From: Alphaproteobacteria bacterium
GTDB lineage: Bacteria; Pseudomonadota; Alphaproteobacteria; ATCC43930; CGMCC-115725
Direction: 5' to 3'
NCBI GenBank assembly: GCA_019240125.1
Contig: JAFAYW010000183.1
Coordinates: forward strand, 1 to 64,000
DNA length: 64,000 bases
Shown: piece by piece, positions 41,642-50,069 of the stretch
How positions within the stretch are numbered: position 1 is the first letter of the stretch
How the letters are laid out: every line of letters begins with the position of its first letter
Notes under the pieces: model-generated
Seen by the model: the letters and a program-made list of their open reading frames with translations, nothing else
What the model was told of the DNA's origin: nothing
The model's database searches: none
Translations under genes and position numbers: made by a program

Positions 41642-43606
41642 TTAAGCGCCGCCTCTCTCGGGAGCGGTTTGAGCCGGTTTCTGCTCGGCCAACTCGGGCG
41701 CGGCCGCGAGATCAAGCGTTGCCGGGGCCAACAGCAGAGCGCTTTCGCCGGGGATATGCAGAAAGCCGTTGCGATACAGCGGCGGCACTCCCATTCCGCC
41801 GTATTTCGCGCGCTCGCTAGTCCATAAGATTTGCCAGGCCTTTTCTTCTGGTGGCGCCAGCAGCGGCTCCGGCATCGGCGACAATGTGAGGTCGAGGCCA
41901 AGATTGATGATCAGGACGCGGTCATCCTCAGCGCCGAAGAAGCGCAGCATCCAGGCCCGCTCGGCTATTTCTGTTCCATCGACGTGCCTTGGCCGGGATT
42001 TCAGCACAGGGTCGCTGCGACGCAGGGCCAGCAGATCGCGGTGCAGCGCATATGCCGCGGCGTGCGTCTCACGCTCAGCGAAGTCGAGGACACAACGGCG
42101 GAATGTGGCCTCGTCGTCAGGGGCTGGAATACGCGCCTGCATCTCGGGGTCGGCGAGGTTGGGGAATTGCGCGAGAAATTTGCCGCGTCCGGCGCTGACC
42201 GCCGCCGCCAAGTCCGGCTTGTGATCGGCGAAATACAAAAATGGTTTCGAGGTCGAGAATTCCTGTCCCTGCAACAGCATTGGTATCCCGGGCATCAGCA
42301 GGAAATACGCGGTCAAGGCGCGGTGCTTGCCCGGGCTGGTGAGCTGATGGACACGCCGGCCGCTATCGGAATTGGCGATCTGATCGTGATTTTCCAGAAA
42401 TACGACAAAGCAATCCGGGGTGAGGTCCAAGGCCGGCTTGCCGCGTCGCTGTTTTTGCCACGCGTACCGCTGACCCTGGTAGAGGAAGCCGTGTTTGGCC
42501 GCGGCGACGAACTCGCGCGGCGTGCCGCGATAGTCGGTGTAATAGGCCTCGTGATGTCCGGTCAGCGCGACGAATGCGCTGTGATGAAAGTCGTCGTTCC
42601 ACAGCGAGTCGATCCCGTACCCGCCGCGCTCGGCGGGGCGCACCAGCTTGCCTTCCTGGCGTTCGTTTTCACCAACGATGAAGGTGGCGCGGCCCCGCCC
42701 GGCCGCCCGTACGCGGCGCGTTATCGCAGCGATGATGTGGTCTTCGGAGGCGTCGAATATCTGCTGGGTAGCGTCGAGGCGCAGCCCGTCGAGATGGTAT
42801 TCGTCGATCCAATAGCCGGCATTGGCGATAAAATACTCGCGCACCGGCCCGGCATCGGGGCCATCGAAGTTAAGTGCCTCGCCCCATTCGTTCGAGTAGC
42901 GGTGGCTGATGTACTGACCGGCGAAACAGCTCAGGTAATTCCCATCGGGTCCGAGATGGTTGTAGACGACGTCGAGGATGATGGCGATCCCGAGACCGTG
43001 CGCGCGATCGACAAAAGTCCGCAGGTCATCCGGATTGCCGTAGAGCCGCGTTGGTGCGAACAGATTGACGCCATCATACCCCCAGCCAAAGCGGCCGGCA
43101 AAGTCGGCGATCGGCATCAGCTCGATGCACGTAACGCCGATATCAGCCAGCTCGGCGAGTTGTTCCGCGGCAGCCCGCCAGGTCCCCTCCGTCGTAAACG
43201 TACCGACATGCATCTCGTAAATGACCAATTCCTCGCGCCGCCGTCCCTGCCATGCTGCATCGCTCCACGCGAAGCCGCTGGGATCGACGATCTGGGATGG
43301 CCCGTGCGGACCGTCTGGTTGGAAGCGGGACGCAGGATCCGGCCATGCCATATCCCCACCCTTGGCGCGGAAGCGATAGCGCATGCCGGCGTTGGCGGCC
43401 GAGAGAAAGGCCGAGAAGTAACCGTCGGGTTCAGGCACGAGGTCATGCGGCGCCAGACCTTCGATCTCGACGGCAAGGTCCTGGCAGCGTGGGGCCCAAA
43501 CGCGAAAATGCACGCCGCCCTCGGACATCTCGGCGCCGACCGGGAGCCGGCGGAGCGTCGGCCCGGGCTCGCCGCTCACAGCGGCAGCGAGGTTCGACTT
43601 GTTCAA
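41642..43606 (-). CDS. treZ: Malto-oligosyltrehalose trehalohydrolase
   Basis: A 654-aa GH13 enzyme releasing trehalose from maltooligosyl-trehalose in the cytoplasm. The N-terminal domain (LPVGAEMSEGGVHFRVWAP) is typical. The four GH13 regions are DVVYNHLG (212-219), GLRLDAT with nucleophile D278, VGENE with acid E313, and ENHDQ with D408. The only start fitting the full domain is TTG 43606, which has no clear ribosome site. TreY, its usual partner, is not adjacent, which is unusual; it may be elsewhere. Confidence 0.92.
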   Translation of the reverse strand: MNKSNLAAAVSGEPGPTLRRLPVGAEMSEGGVHFRVWAPRCQDLAVEIEGLAPHDLVPEPDGYFSAFLSAANAGMRYRFRAKGGDMAWPDPASRFQPDGPHGPSQIVDPSGFAWSDAAWQGRRREELVIYEMHVGTFTTEGTWRAAAEQLAELADIGVTCIELMPIADFAGRFGWGYDGVNLFAPTRLYGNPDDLRTFVDRAHGLGIAIILDVVYNHLGPDGNYLSCFAGQYISHRYSNEWGEALNFDGPDAGPVREYFIANAGYWIDEYHLDGLRLDATQQIFDASEDHIIAAITRRVRAAGRGRATFIVGENERQEGKLVRPAERGGYGIDSLWNDDFHHSAFVALTGHHEAYYTDYRGTPREFVAAAKHGFLYQGQRYAWQKQRRGKPALDLTPDCFVVFLENHDQIANSDSGRRVHQLTSPGKHRALTAYFLLMPGIPMLLQGQEFSTSKPFLYFADHKPDLAAAVSAGRGKFLAQFPNLADPEMQARIPAPDDEATFRRCVLDFAERETHAAAYALHRDLLALRRSDPVLKSRPRHVDGTEIAERAWMLRFFGAEDDRVLIINLGLDLTLSPMPEPLLAPPEEKAWQILWTSERAKYGGMGVPPLYRNGFLHIPGESALLLAPATLDLAAAPELAEQKPAQTAPERGGA

Positions 43607-43773
43607 TTTACTGTAGCCCTCGCCCAGTTCGGCGGCGGTTGCCGGCTGCCAGATGGCGCAAATCGTTAACGCTGCCGCGCCGAATTCGGCCTCAGCGCAG
43701 CGGATGTCCTGATTGGCTCATCGTCGCGGCACGGTCGCGTGCCAGCGATCCTCTGGTTCCCGCGCTGCTGCTT

Positions 43774-44538
43774 CTATCGTTTTGGACAGACCGTCGGCTG
43801 GCCATCGAGGCCTTCCTGGCGCCGTTCGAAGGTCGCCGTCGCGCCCCGCGCAGTATGGGTCACCTTGACGACGTAAATGCTGTCGAAATCGTTCCCCTGC
43901 CATTCAGGGACAACTGCCGGATCACCTCCCTGATCAGCGATCAGCAGCCGGGCCAGCTTGGCGGCATCGCTATGCTCCCAGGCGACAAGCAGAAAAGCGC
44001 TGTGATATTCAGATGCCTCGAGTTTCTGCTTCAGCGCGGCCAGATCCGAGACGCCGATGCTGGCGTCGATCGGCATCCCGTAAAAGATCGCGGTGGGCTC
44101 GATGGTCGCGAGCGGCCTTACATAATCATAAAGCCTGCCGCGATCCTCCTTGGCGACGGCCGGATCGGGCGCGAAAATCGCATCCGGCTTGCCGAATTGC
44201 TTCGCGATGACCGACGGCAACGCGAGGGCGCGATTCAGCCCCTGACAGTTCAGTTGTCCCAGCCCCAGATCCGGCTTCTCCCCATGCCGGACGAGCACAA
44301 TCGTCTCGGTCGCCGGGCGGTCGTCGGCAACGGCCGGTATCCATACCGCACCCAGGGTCAGCGCTATTCCAAATGCGACCCTGGATAGCCGGTGTCTGTG
44401 CTCGTGTCCCGTGCCGCGATGGCACGTGCGATAGAAATACAGCGTCAGCGCCTCAATGGCGCTGCGCGAACGGCACGCGGAATTGCATGCACAGCAGCTC
44501 CGCCCCACCAGGTCCGGCGATCGCCGCGAGCTCGCCAT
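43774..44538 (-). CDS. Histidine phosphatase-like exported protein, start unclear
   Basis: Residues after a signal-like segment (RVAFGIALTLGAVWIPAVADD) carry ETIVLVRHGEKPD, the RHG motif of histidine phosphatases, followed by LNCQGLNRALALP. The function may be periplasmic phosphate ester hydrolysis. The frame has no ATG, GTG or TTG between the upstream cupin's stop and the signal peptide. The nearest ATG (44538) would lie 86 bases inside the cupin gene and add implausible residues. A rare start codon near 44455 or 44430, or a sequence error, is possible. Coordinates use 44538 as an outer limit. Confidence 0.55.
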   Translation of the reverse strand: MASSRRSPDLVGRSCCACNSACRSRSAIEALTLYFYRTCHRGTGHEHRHRLSRVAFGIALTLGAVWIPAVADDRPATETIVLVRHGEKPDLGLGQLNCQGLNRALALPSVIAKQFGKPDAIFAPDPAVAKEDRGRLYDYVRPLATIEPTAIFYGMPIDASIGVSDLAALKQKLEASEYHSAFLLVAWEHSDAAKLARLLIADQGGDPAVVPEWQGNDFDSIYVVKVTHTARGATATFERRQEGLDGQPTVCPKR

Positions 44539-45223
44539 CGGTCGGCGCCACAAACACGCAGGAATTGACGCCGAGCAATTGGGAGCCGGCCGCAGATGCG
44601 CTACCGGCCAGCACCAACCAGTATTGTCCCCCGCCGGTGCTTGGGTCCGGGCCAGTCAATTTCGCGCCCGGTGGCAATTGGTAACGCCATGATGCGAGCC
44701 CGTGATCGCCTTCGATGATCTGGGCATCGGTGATGCCGCTGGCTGCCGCCAGCGTGGCGTCGGTCACCGGGGGGACCGGGTCGGTTGTCGCTTCCCAGTG
44801 CGTGTGCTTGTCGCGCGACGCGCGCAGTTCGACGCGGCTTGCCGGCATGTATTTAGCGCCGGGGTCCCAGCCGTTGCGCAGGGTAAACCAGGCAATGCCC
44901 TCATCGGCGGCAACGATCGGGCCATAGGCGGAAAATGCATCGGTATAGTGGACCGCGACGCTGCCGGTATCGTGCAGGCCGAGCTTGCCGTAACCGCTGA
45001 CGACCACCTGATACTGGTCCGCCCGGTGGAAATGCGGCTTGGTGACTCCACCCGGTCCTTTCTCGACGAGAAACGCAACGGGGTACAGTGCGTCCTCGGC
45101 CGGCGCGGTTTGGTCGGCCTTGAGGGTATAGCGGTTGCTGCCAATGAAGGCGGTGTTCCACCCATTCGGGGTTTCACGCCGGTTGGTGCGGCGGACGATC
45201 TCGGCGTCAGCGGTCAGGATCAC
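44453..45223 (-). CDS. Two-domain-like cupin protein
   Basis: 256 aa. The first half has VTKPHFHRADQYQVVVSGYGKLG, with H-x-H-type metal ligands, and a long cupin barrel. The second half includes GGGQYWLVLAGSASAAGSQLLGVNSCVFVAPTDG, a second barrel without the histidines. It could be a bicupin in which only one site binds metal. Start GTG 45223 is chosen because nothing else begins before the domain, but its ribosome site is weak. The catalytic role is unknown. It lies upstream of the phosphatase-like frame on the same strand. Confidence 0.7.
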   Translation of the reverse strand: MILTADAEIVRRTNRRETPNGWNTAFIGSNRYTLKADQTAPAEDALYPVAFLVEKGPGGVTKPHFHRADQYQVVVSGYGKLGLHDTGSVAVHYTDAFSAYGPIVAADEGIAWFTLRNGWDPGAKYMPASRVELRASRDKHTHWEATTDPVPPVTDATLAAASGITDAQIIEGDHGLASWRYQLPPGAKLTGPDPSTGGGQYWLVLAGSASAAGSQLLGVNSCVFVAPTDGELAAIAGPGGAELLCMQFRVPFAQRH

Positions 45224-45417
45224 GGGAGCCCATCTTTCTTTGTGTCGACGAAGCCTCGCTAGCCGGCAAATCGGTGTCAACGAATGTTTTCGTCTACACA
45301 AGCCGCTCGTGGGCATAACGGCGCGAGCCATTGAGCGCCGGGAGGGCCGCGGAAGGCCCGAAACGTGTTCAGTCTCAAGCCGCCCGGTTCAGACGCAGCC
45401 AAGGGATTTAGGTCAGT

Positions 45418-45454
45418 CGGACCGATCGTGGTGCTTTAGGCCGCGATCGGTCCG
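45418..45454. repeat. Perfect 11-bp inverted repeat at a gene end
   Basis: CGGACCGATCG (45418-45428) and CGATCGGTCCG (45444-45454) are exact inverted copies around 15 bases, spanning the stop of the 75-aa gene. With no T-run it is a 3'-end hairpin of uncertain purpose. Confidence 0.5.
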
Positions 45455-45663
45455 CTGTCGGCGCAAGTGCGGACCGCACTACGCGCGGCGCGCAAAGCTC
45501 TCGCTGCCTCATTTTCTCGATCCGAGGCACAGATGTCGCTGACGGGGCAAACCGGACAGGCGGCGCCATCCCGATCCCGCCCCGCCGCGCGGCAAACCTC
45601 ATACAGGGTGCGCAACGGCGATACGAGATAGCGGCTGCTTGGATTGCTCAACGGTTCCGGCAT
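45436..45663 (-). CDS. Small Cys-containing hypothetical protein
   Basis: 75 aa: MPEPLSNPSSRYLVSPLRTL, then a segment with four cysteines (EVCRAAG, ACPVCPVSDICAS), and an Arg/Ala-rich tail. The CPVCPVSDIC spacing could bind a metal. ATG 45663 has AGGGAG 8 bases upstream, better than the ATG at 45702. I know no function. It is downstream of argC on the same strand (73-base gap). Confidence 0.55.
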   Translation of the reverse strand: MPEPLSNPSSRYLVSPLRTLYEVCRAAGRDRDGAACPVCPVSDICASDRENEAARALRAARSAVRTCADSGPIAA

Positions 45664-45736
45664 GGCTTCTCCCTGCGGACGCAGCCTTCTTCTTACCGGC
45701 AATTCGTTGACAAAATGATAATCCCGCCTGGTGACC

Positions 45737-46666
45737 CTAGCTGGACAGGCCCAGCATCAGAGACAGGTTCTGCACCGCCGCGCCCGACGCCCCCTTGCCG
45801 AGATTGTCGAGCCTGGCAATCAGGATCGCCTGCCGTCTGCTCTCGTTGGCACACACCGTCAGTTCCAGGCGGTTGGTGTCGTTCAGCGCCTCGGGCTCGA
45901 CCTTGCCATTCGCCGCCGCCTCGATGACCTGCACATAAGCGCACCCTTCATAATGCTGCGCCAACGCGTCATGCAGATCGGCGCCGCGTGGCTGGCCCGG
46001 CAAGTCGTCGAGGTGCAACGGCACTGAGACCAGCATGCCCTGCCGGAAATGGCCGACCGACGGCACAAAGATCGGGCGGCGGCTGAGCCCGCCATAGAGC
46101 TGGATTTCCGCGACGTGCTTATGTTCGAGGCCGAGCCCGTAAAGTTCAAAGGCCGGGCCGCCCTCGCGGTCGTGCGCCTCGATCATCGATTTGCCGCCGC
46201 CGGAATAGCCGCTGACCGCGTTGATCGCGATCGGGTAATCAGGCGGGATCAGCCCGGCCTCGACCAGCGGCCGGATCAGGCCGATCGCGCCGGTCGGGTA
46301 ACAGCCCGGGTTTGCTACCCTCGCGGACCCGGCGATCCGCGTATCCTGGCCCAGATTCATTTCCGGGAAGCCGTATTCCCAATTCGCCGCCACCCGATGC
46401 GCCGTGCTCGCGTCGAGCAATTTGGGCGCGTCGGCGCCGAGCTCATCGGCCAGGGACGCCGCCTCGCGTGCCGCGTCGTCCGGCAAGCAGAGCACGACGA
46501 GGTCGGCCTCCGCCATCATGTCGCGCCGCGCCGCCGGGTCCTTGCGGCGATCCGGCGCGATGCTCTTCAACGCGACCTCCGGCATCGCCGCGAGTCGGGC
46601 GCGGATGCCCAGGCCCGTCGTGCCGGCTTCGCCATCGATAAACACCACAGGCTTGTTGCTCGCCAT
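45737..46666 (-). CDS. argC: N-acetyl-gamma-glutamyl-phosphate reductase, short type
   Basis: 309 aa, the length of the type 2 ArgC (about 310 aa) common in alphaproteobacteria. It reduces N-acetylglutamyl-phosphate with NADPH in arginine synthesis. Cofactor loop GEAGTTGLGIRARL is at 12-25, catalytic C122 in NPGCYPTGA, and SGYSGGGKSMIE follows. Start ATG 46666 (GGGG nearby) rather than 46681. A strong terminator of the upstream gene lies just before it, so argC needs its own promoter, which would be very close. Confidence 0.93.
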   Translation of the reverse strand: MASNKPVVFIDGEAGTTGLGIRARLAAMPEVALKSIAPDRRKDPAARRDMMAEADLVVLCLPDDAAREAASLADELGADAPKLLDASTAHRVAANWEYGFPEMNLGQDTRIAGSARVANPGCYPTGAIGLIRPLVEAGLIPPDYPIAINAVSGYSGGGKSMIEAHDREGGPAFELYGLGLEHKHVAEIQLYGGLSRRPIFVPSVGHFRQGMLVSVPLHLDDLPGQPRGADLHDALAQHYEGCAYVQVIEAAANGKVEPEALNDTNRLELTVCANESRRQAILIARLDNLGKGASGAAVQNLSLMLGLSS

Positions 46667-46681
46667 GTCCCGACCCCCCAA

Positions 46682-46712
46682 AGAAAAACCCCGCCGGTAT
46701 CAACCGGCGGGG
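46682..46712 (-). terminator. Rho-independent terminator after the Fe-S protein gene
   Basis: Perfect 10-bp stem CCCCGCCGGT/ACCGGCGGGG with a 4-base loop. On the minus strand it is followed by TTTTTCTTT. It ends transcription from the 46891-48204 gene, 16 bases before the argC start. Confidence 0.9.
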
Positions 46713-46890
46713 TTCTGGATTGTGCCTTATCTGCTGCTGATCACCGGGTGTTACATACCCTTATGACCGGCAACCTGGTCGCACGCAGCCCGAGCCCCGC
46801 CTTCAAGGCGGCGGCTACGTCGTGCGCGGCGCGGACCCATCGAAATCATGTTGTCGAGCCTACGGATCGTGCTGGCGATCGTCAACCGCT

Positions 46891-48204
46891 CTATGCGCCA
46901 CCGAACTCCGCCGCCAACGCATCCCGCACCGTATCGAGGTCGAGGCGGTTGGCTTCGATCATCGGGGCCGTCTCGACGATGATGTCGTCGATCTCGCGGA
47001 TTTGCTTCAACCGCTTGAACAGGTCTTCGCTGTTGAGGCCCAGCCCCTCGCCCAGCAATTCCATGAAATTGACCACTTCGAAGCTGCGGCCGTCGCCGGC
47101 ATCGCACATCTCGCGGTGGCAGGCATGGTAGACCGTGGCAAGCGTATCGACGCCGGCATCGGCTACCGCCTGCAATTCGCGGCGCACCAGCTCCTGCTTG
47201 AACTTGGGCAGTTGCGCCAGGCTGTTGGCCTGCGTGCCGACACGCGGCACATCGATTTCGACCAGCTCAGCGCCAGGGATGATCGAGATCAGCTTCTTGA
47301 CCGCCGCCATCGCTTCGGGGAACACCGGCCGCTCGTGTAGTGCGATGCGTTTGTTGACCGGACGCCGCATCAGCGCCGCCAGCTGATCGGCGCGGTCTCC
47401 GAGGAACGTCAGAAACGGGTTGAGGTCGAACGGCCGCTCGCCGAATTGCGCCTCGTAATTCGGCAATGAGACCTCGCCGATCGAAATCTGGCAGCTCGGG
47501 CACCAGGACAGCACGGTTGAGGTGCCTGCCGAGGCCAGCCCCTCGATCGTCGCATAGGCCATCTTGCTGTTGCTGGCGAAATCGCCTTCGCGGAACTGGT
47601 ACACACCGCAACATTGCCCGACGCCGCCCATCACCTCGTACTCGACATCGAGCAGGTCGAGGATGTCGAGGCACAGCAGCGCGATATGCGGCGTCTTGAC
47701 GACATTGCAGCCGGTATAGAAGACGACATCGGGCGGCCCCGCCTCCGGCCGGCGCGCTGGGCGAAAGCGCGACAACGTCTCGGGCGGCAATTGCAGGCGC
47801 GAAAGCACCCGCACGCCGCGGCTCATCGTTTGAAACGCCTTGCGCCAGCGCGTCTCGAGCGGTGCGCCATCTCGATTGCTGCGGGCGAAGCCCCTCGCCA
47901 GTTGCACCATGAAGCGCGGGTTGATGCCGTGCCGGCAGGCTGGAATGCAGTAGCCGCTGCCGCTGCACGACTCGCCCCAGGCGATGGCGTCGGCGGTGCC
48001 GGCGCCCCCTGTAAGCAGATCGACAATCCCAGCGGCGGTGGCGCTCGCATCAGCGCCGTCCAACCCGGCCGGTCCGGTCATCGGGCAGGCACCGAAACAA
48101 TCGCCGCAACGTGTGCAGGCGTCCGCAATCTCAGATGCACGCGTGCGGAATGCCGTTACATAATCGATGGCCTCCGAGGCGGTGTTCGCATGACCATCCA
48201 TCAT
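46891..48204 (-). CDS. Fe-S oxidoreductase with CCG domains (GlpC/HdrD-like)
   Basis: A 437-aa protein. N-terminal cluster C30, C33, C36, C40 in CTRCGDCFGACP is a standard [4Fe-4S] ligand set. The second is C80-x5-C86-x3-C90 in ESCSGSGYCIPACRHG, where one usual cysteine is missing. Two CCG-type modules follow: YTGCNVVKTPHI...GVGQCCG with SWCPSC, and YHACHREMCDAGDG. These proteins pass electrons in dehydrogenases such as glycerol-3-phosphate or glycolate/lactate oxidation, or in heterodisulfide reductase-like complexes. GGAGAAG precedes tandem ATGs at 48204/48201. No flavoprotein partner is adjacent. Confidence 0.88.
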   Translation of the reverse strand: MMDGHANTASEAIDYVTAFRTRASEIADACTRCGDCFGACPMTGPAGLDGADASATAAGIVDLLTGGAGTADAIAWGESCSGSGYCIPACRHGINPRFMVQLARGFARSNRDGAPLETRWRKAFQTMSRGVRVLSRLQLPPETLSRFRPARRPEAGPPDVVFYTGCNVVKTPHIALLCLDILDLLDVEYEVMGGVGQCCGVYQFREGDFASNSKMAYATIEGLASAGTSTVLSWCPSCQISIGEVSLPNYEAQFGERPFDLNPFLTFLGDRADQLAALMRRPVNKRIALHERPVFPEAMAAVKKLISIIPGAELVEIDVPRVGTQANSLAQLPKFKQELVRRELQAVADAGVDTLATVYHACHREMCDAGDGRSFEVVNFMELLGEGLGLNSEDLFKRLKQIREIDDIIVETAPMIEANRLDLDTVRDALAAEFGGA

Positions 48205-48431
48205 TCTTCTCCACGGAACTTGACGCTGAATTTGACGGAAACCCACAGATTCGGCCGAGTTGGCATCCATGCATAGATCGCATGAAAGATATGCTGTTAC
48301 GCATGGGATGATCGTCTGTTACAAAATGTTAGCGTTCTGTCATGAGTGAGATATGTGACGTGACCAGAACACGGCGCGCCAGCTTACAGTGTGACAGAGC
48401 AGAAATCTGTGTTGCAGGAGAAAAGTTAGCC

Positions 48432-48617
48432 ATGAACGTCGCCGTCAAGCTTCAGTCGGTCCGTCCCGTCTCTCAGATCGTCATTTCGTCGACCGAGCGC
48501 GATATCCGGGACTTTCTGAACGGCAAGAATAACGGCGAAGACCTCCTGCATGCCATGTATGACGATATCCTCGACGAAGCGGTGCCAGAGCGCCTGCTCG
48601 CCGTTCTACGCGGCTAA
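48432..48617 (+). CDS. NepR-like small protein (putative anti-sigma factor)
   Basis: 61 aa. The C-terminal half GEDLLHAMYDDILDEAVPERLLAVLRG matches the pattern of NepR, the anti-sigma factor of the alphaproteobacterial general stress response (consensus-like LYDxVxxEPVPDRxLxLL). In NepR this helix pair holds sigma EcfG until phosphorylated PhyR displaces it. The N-terminal half is unlike typical NepR. No phyR or ecfG gene is adjacent, unlike the usual arrangement. AGGAG lies 13 bases before ATG 48432. Other small proteins with VPxRLL helices exist, so the call is tentative. Confidence 0.55.
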   Translation: MNVAVKLQSVRPVSQIVISSTERDIRDFLNGKNNGEDLLHAMYDDILDEAVPERLLAVLRG

Positions 48618-48643
48618 TCCTGCAAATCTTTCGGAATGTAACA

Positions 48644-48674
48644 AAAACGGCCCGGTACCGTACCGGGCCGTTTT
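48644..48674. terminator. Bidirectional terminator
   Basis: Perfect 14-bp stem AAAACGGCCCGGTA/TACCGGGCCGTTTT with a 3-base loop between the NepR-like gene and the convergent NTF2-like gene. The A and T runs are part of the stem and serve both strands. Confidence 0.85.
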
Positions 48675-48696
48675 CATGTTCGCGTATCAGTTTGTA

Positions 48697-49071
48697 TCAG
48701 TCCGGTAACTTGGTCGACTGCCAGGTGACCATTTGCCACTTGCCGCCTTTGTTCGCGTACACGTCGGTGAACCGCACGCCAAAGCTGTTCGGCTTGCCGC
48801 CGGCATTGACGCTGATTCGGCACACACCGGTCAGAACCACGCTGTCGCCGAGATCCTGCGCCTTGACATCGGACGGCACGACCGAGGTGTAGACCGTGCT
48901 GCCGTTTTCCATGTTGCCGATCAGGCTCTGCTTGGTGTCAAGCCTCGCCGACGAGTGCGTGTAGATCAGATCGTCGGACAGCACCTCGGTGAGTGTGCGG
49001 ATGTCCTTCTCGGCCATCGCGGTCATGCGCTTGCGATCGAGATCGATGATCGTTTGTCCGTTCCCGGCCAT
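48697..49071 (-). CDS. NTF2/SnoaL-like protein (DUF4440)
   Basis: 124 aa. The cone-shaped alpha+beta barrel of DUF4440 is suggested by the pattern LDRKRMTAMAEKDIRTLTEVLSDDLIYTHSSARLDTKQSLIG followed by strands ending FTDVYANKGGKWQMVTWQSTKL. Members are isomerases, dehydratases or binding proteins, and most are unassigned. GGAGGAA precedes ATG 49071. The oxidoreductase gene upstream is on the same strand (39-base gap). Confidence 0.87.
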   Translation of the reverse strand: MAGNGQTIIDLDRKRMTAMAEKDIRTLTEVLSDDLIYTHSSARLDTKQSLIGNMENGSTVYTSVVPSDVKAQDLGDSVVLTGVCRISVNAGGKPNSFGVRFTDVYANKGGKWQMVTWQSTKLPD

Positions 49072-49110
49072 GCTTTCCTCCTGCGTTAACGCCTGGGTTG
49101 TCGAATTCTT

Positions 49111-50034
49111 TCAGCGCACCATCAGCACCAGTTTGCCTTGCAGGTGGCGGCCTTCGCTGATCTTGTGCGCTTCGGCGGCGTCGGCGAGCTTATATCGGGT
49201 GATGGCCGGCGGCCAGACCGCGCCCGCTCCCAGCAGTTCCTTCATGCGTTCGAGATGCGCCCGGTCGCGCGCCACCTTAGGCCGCAACAGCTCGACATCG
49301 TCGCGCGGCTTCTGAAACCCGGCCGGTGCCGCCGCGATCCAGACGAGGCGGCCGCCCGGCTTCAGCACCTCGTAGGATTTGACCTGCACTTCGCCGCCGA
49401 CCGTGTCGAATACGACATCGCATTTCGGTGCTGATTTGGTGAAATCCTGCGTGCTGTAATCGATGATCTCGTCAGCCCCGAGGCTGCGCACGTAATCGTG
49501 GTTACGAGCGCTGGCGGTGGTCACGACGTGGGCGCCGATATGCTTGGCAAGCTGGATCGCGAACCCGGCGACGCCGCCGGCGCCGCCCTGGATCAGCACG
49601 GTTTCGCCGCGCTTCAACTTTGCGGTGTCTTCCAGCGCCCAGATCGCCGTGAGGCTGGTCAAGGCCATCGCCGCCGCCTCAGCATGGTCGAGCTTTGCCG
49701 GCTTTTTGGCGATGATGGCCGCCTTGATCGCGACCTTTTCGGCATACGCACCCTCGATCCCGGCATCGAGCACGCCAAACACCTCATCGCCCACCTGCAA
49801 GTCGGTGACAGCGGCACCCTTCGCGGCGACGACGCCGGAGAAATCGCGGCCGAGGATATAGGGGAATTTCAGCTTCGAATCGTAGCTGCCCTGGCGAACC
49901 TTCCAGTCCGCCGCGTTGACGCTGGCCGCCACGATATCGACGACAACTTCATCCGGCCCGGCCACCGGGTCGGCAATATCGCCATAACGCAGCATCTCCG
50001 GGCCGCCATGCGCCGACAGGATCGCCGCCTTCAT
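49111..50034 (-). CDS. NADP-dependent oxidoreductase, quinone reductase/zeta-crystallin type (MDR)
   Basis: A 307-aa member of the medium-chain dehydrogenase family without zinc ligands. The N-terminal GroES-like domain has GRDFSGVVAAKGAAV, the cofactor domain LIQGGAGGVAGFAIQLAKHIGAHVVTTAS, then DVVFDTVGGE. It likely reduces quinones or enones with NADPH in the cytoplasm. GGGGAG lies before ATG 50034. It is possibly cotranscribed with the downstream NTF2-like gene and the upstream binding-protein gene (35-base gap). Confidence 0.9.
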   Translation of the reverse strand: MKAAILSAHGGPEMLRYGDIADPVAGPDEVVVDIVAASVNAADWKVRQGSYDSKLKFPYILGRDFSGVVAAKGAAVTDLQVGDEVFGVLDAGIEGAYAEKVAIKAAIIAKKPAKLDHAEAAAMALTSLTAIWALEDTAKLKRGETVLIQGGAGGVAGFAIQLAKHIGAHVVTTASARNHDYVRSLGADEIIDYSTQDFTKSAPKCDVVFDTVGGEVQVKSYEVLKPGGRLVWIAAAPAGFQKPRDDVELLRPKVARDRAHLERMKELLGAGAVWPPAITRYKLADAAEAHKISEGRHLQGKLVLMVR

Positions 50035-50069
50035 TGCATTCTCCCCGCTTCCAGTGGATTGCCCGGCGT

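Noticed and set aside
41831-44388. Long plus-strand frames opposite treZ and the phosphatase-like gene
   Set aside because: Antisense shadows of GC-rich coding DNA; composition is rich in Arg/Pro/Gly and there is no ribosome site, while treZ has all GH13 motifs.
46751-46850. Small Arg-rich frame (MISMGPRRARRSRRLEGG) before the terminator upstream of argC
   Set aside because: No ribosome site and a composition like a shadow frame; could not be supported as an argC leader peptide.
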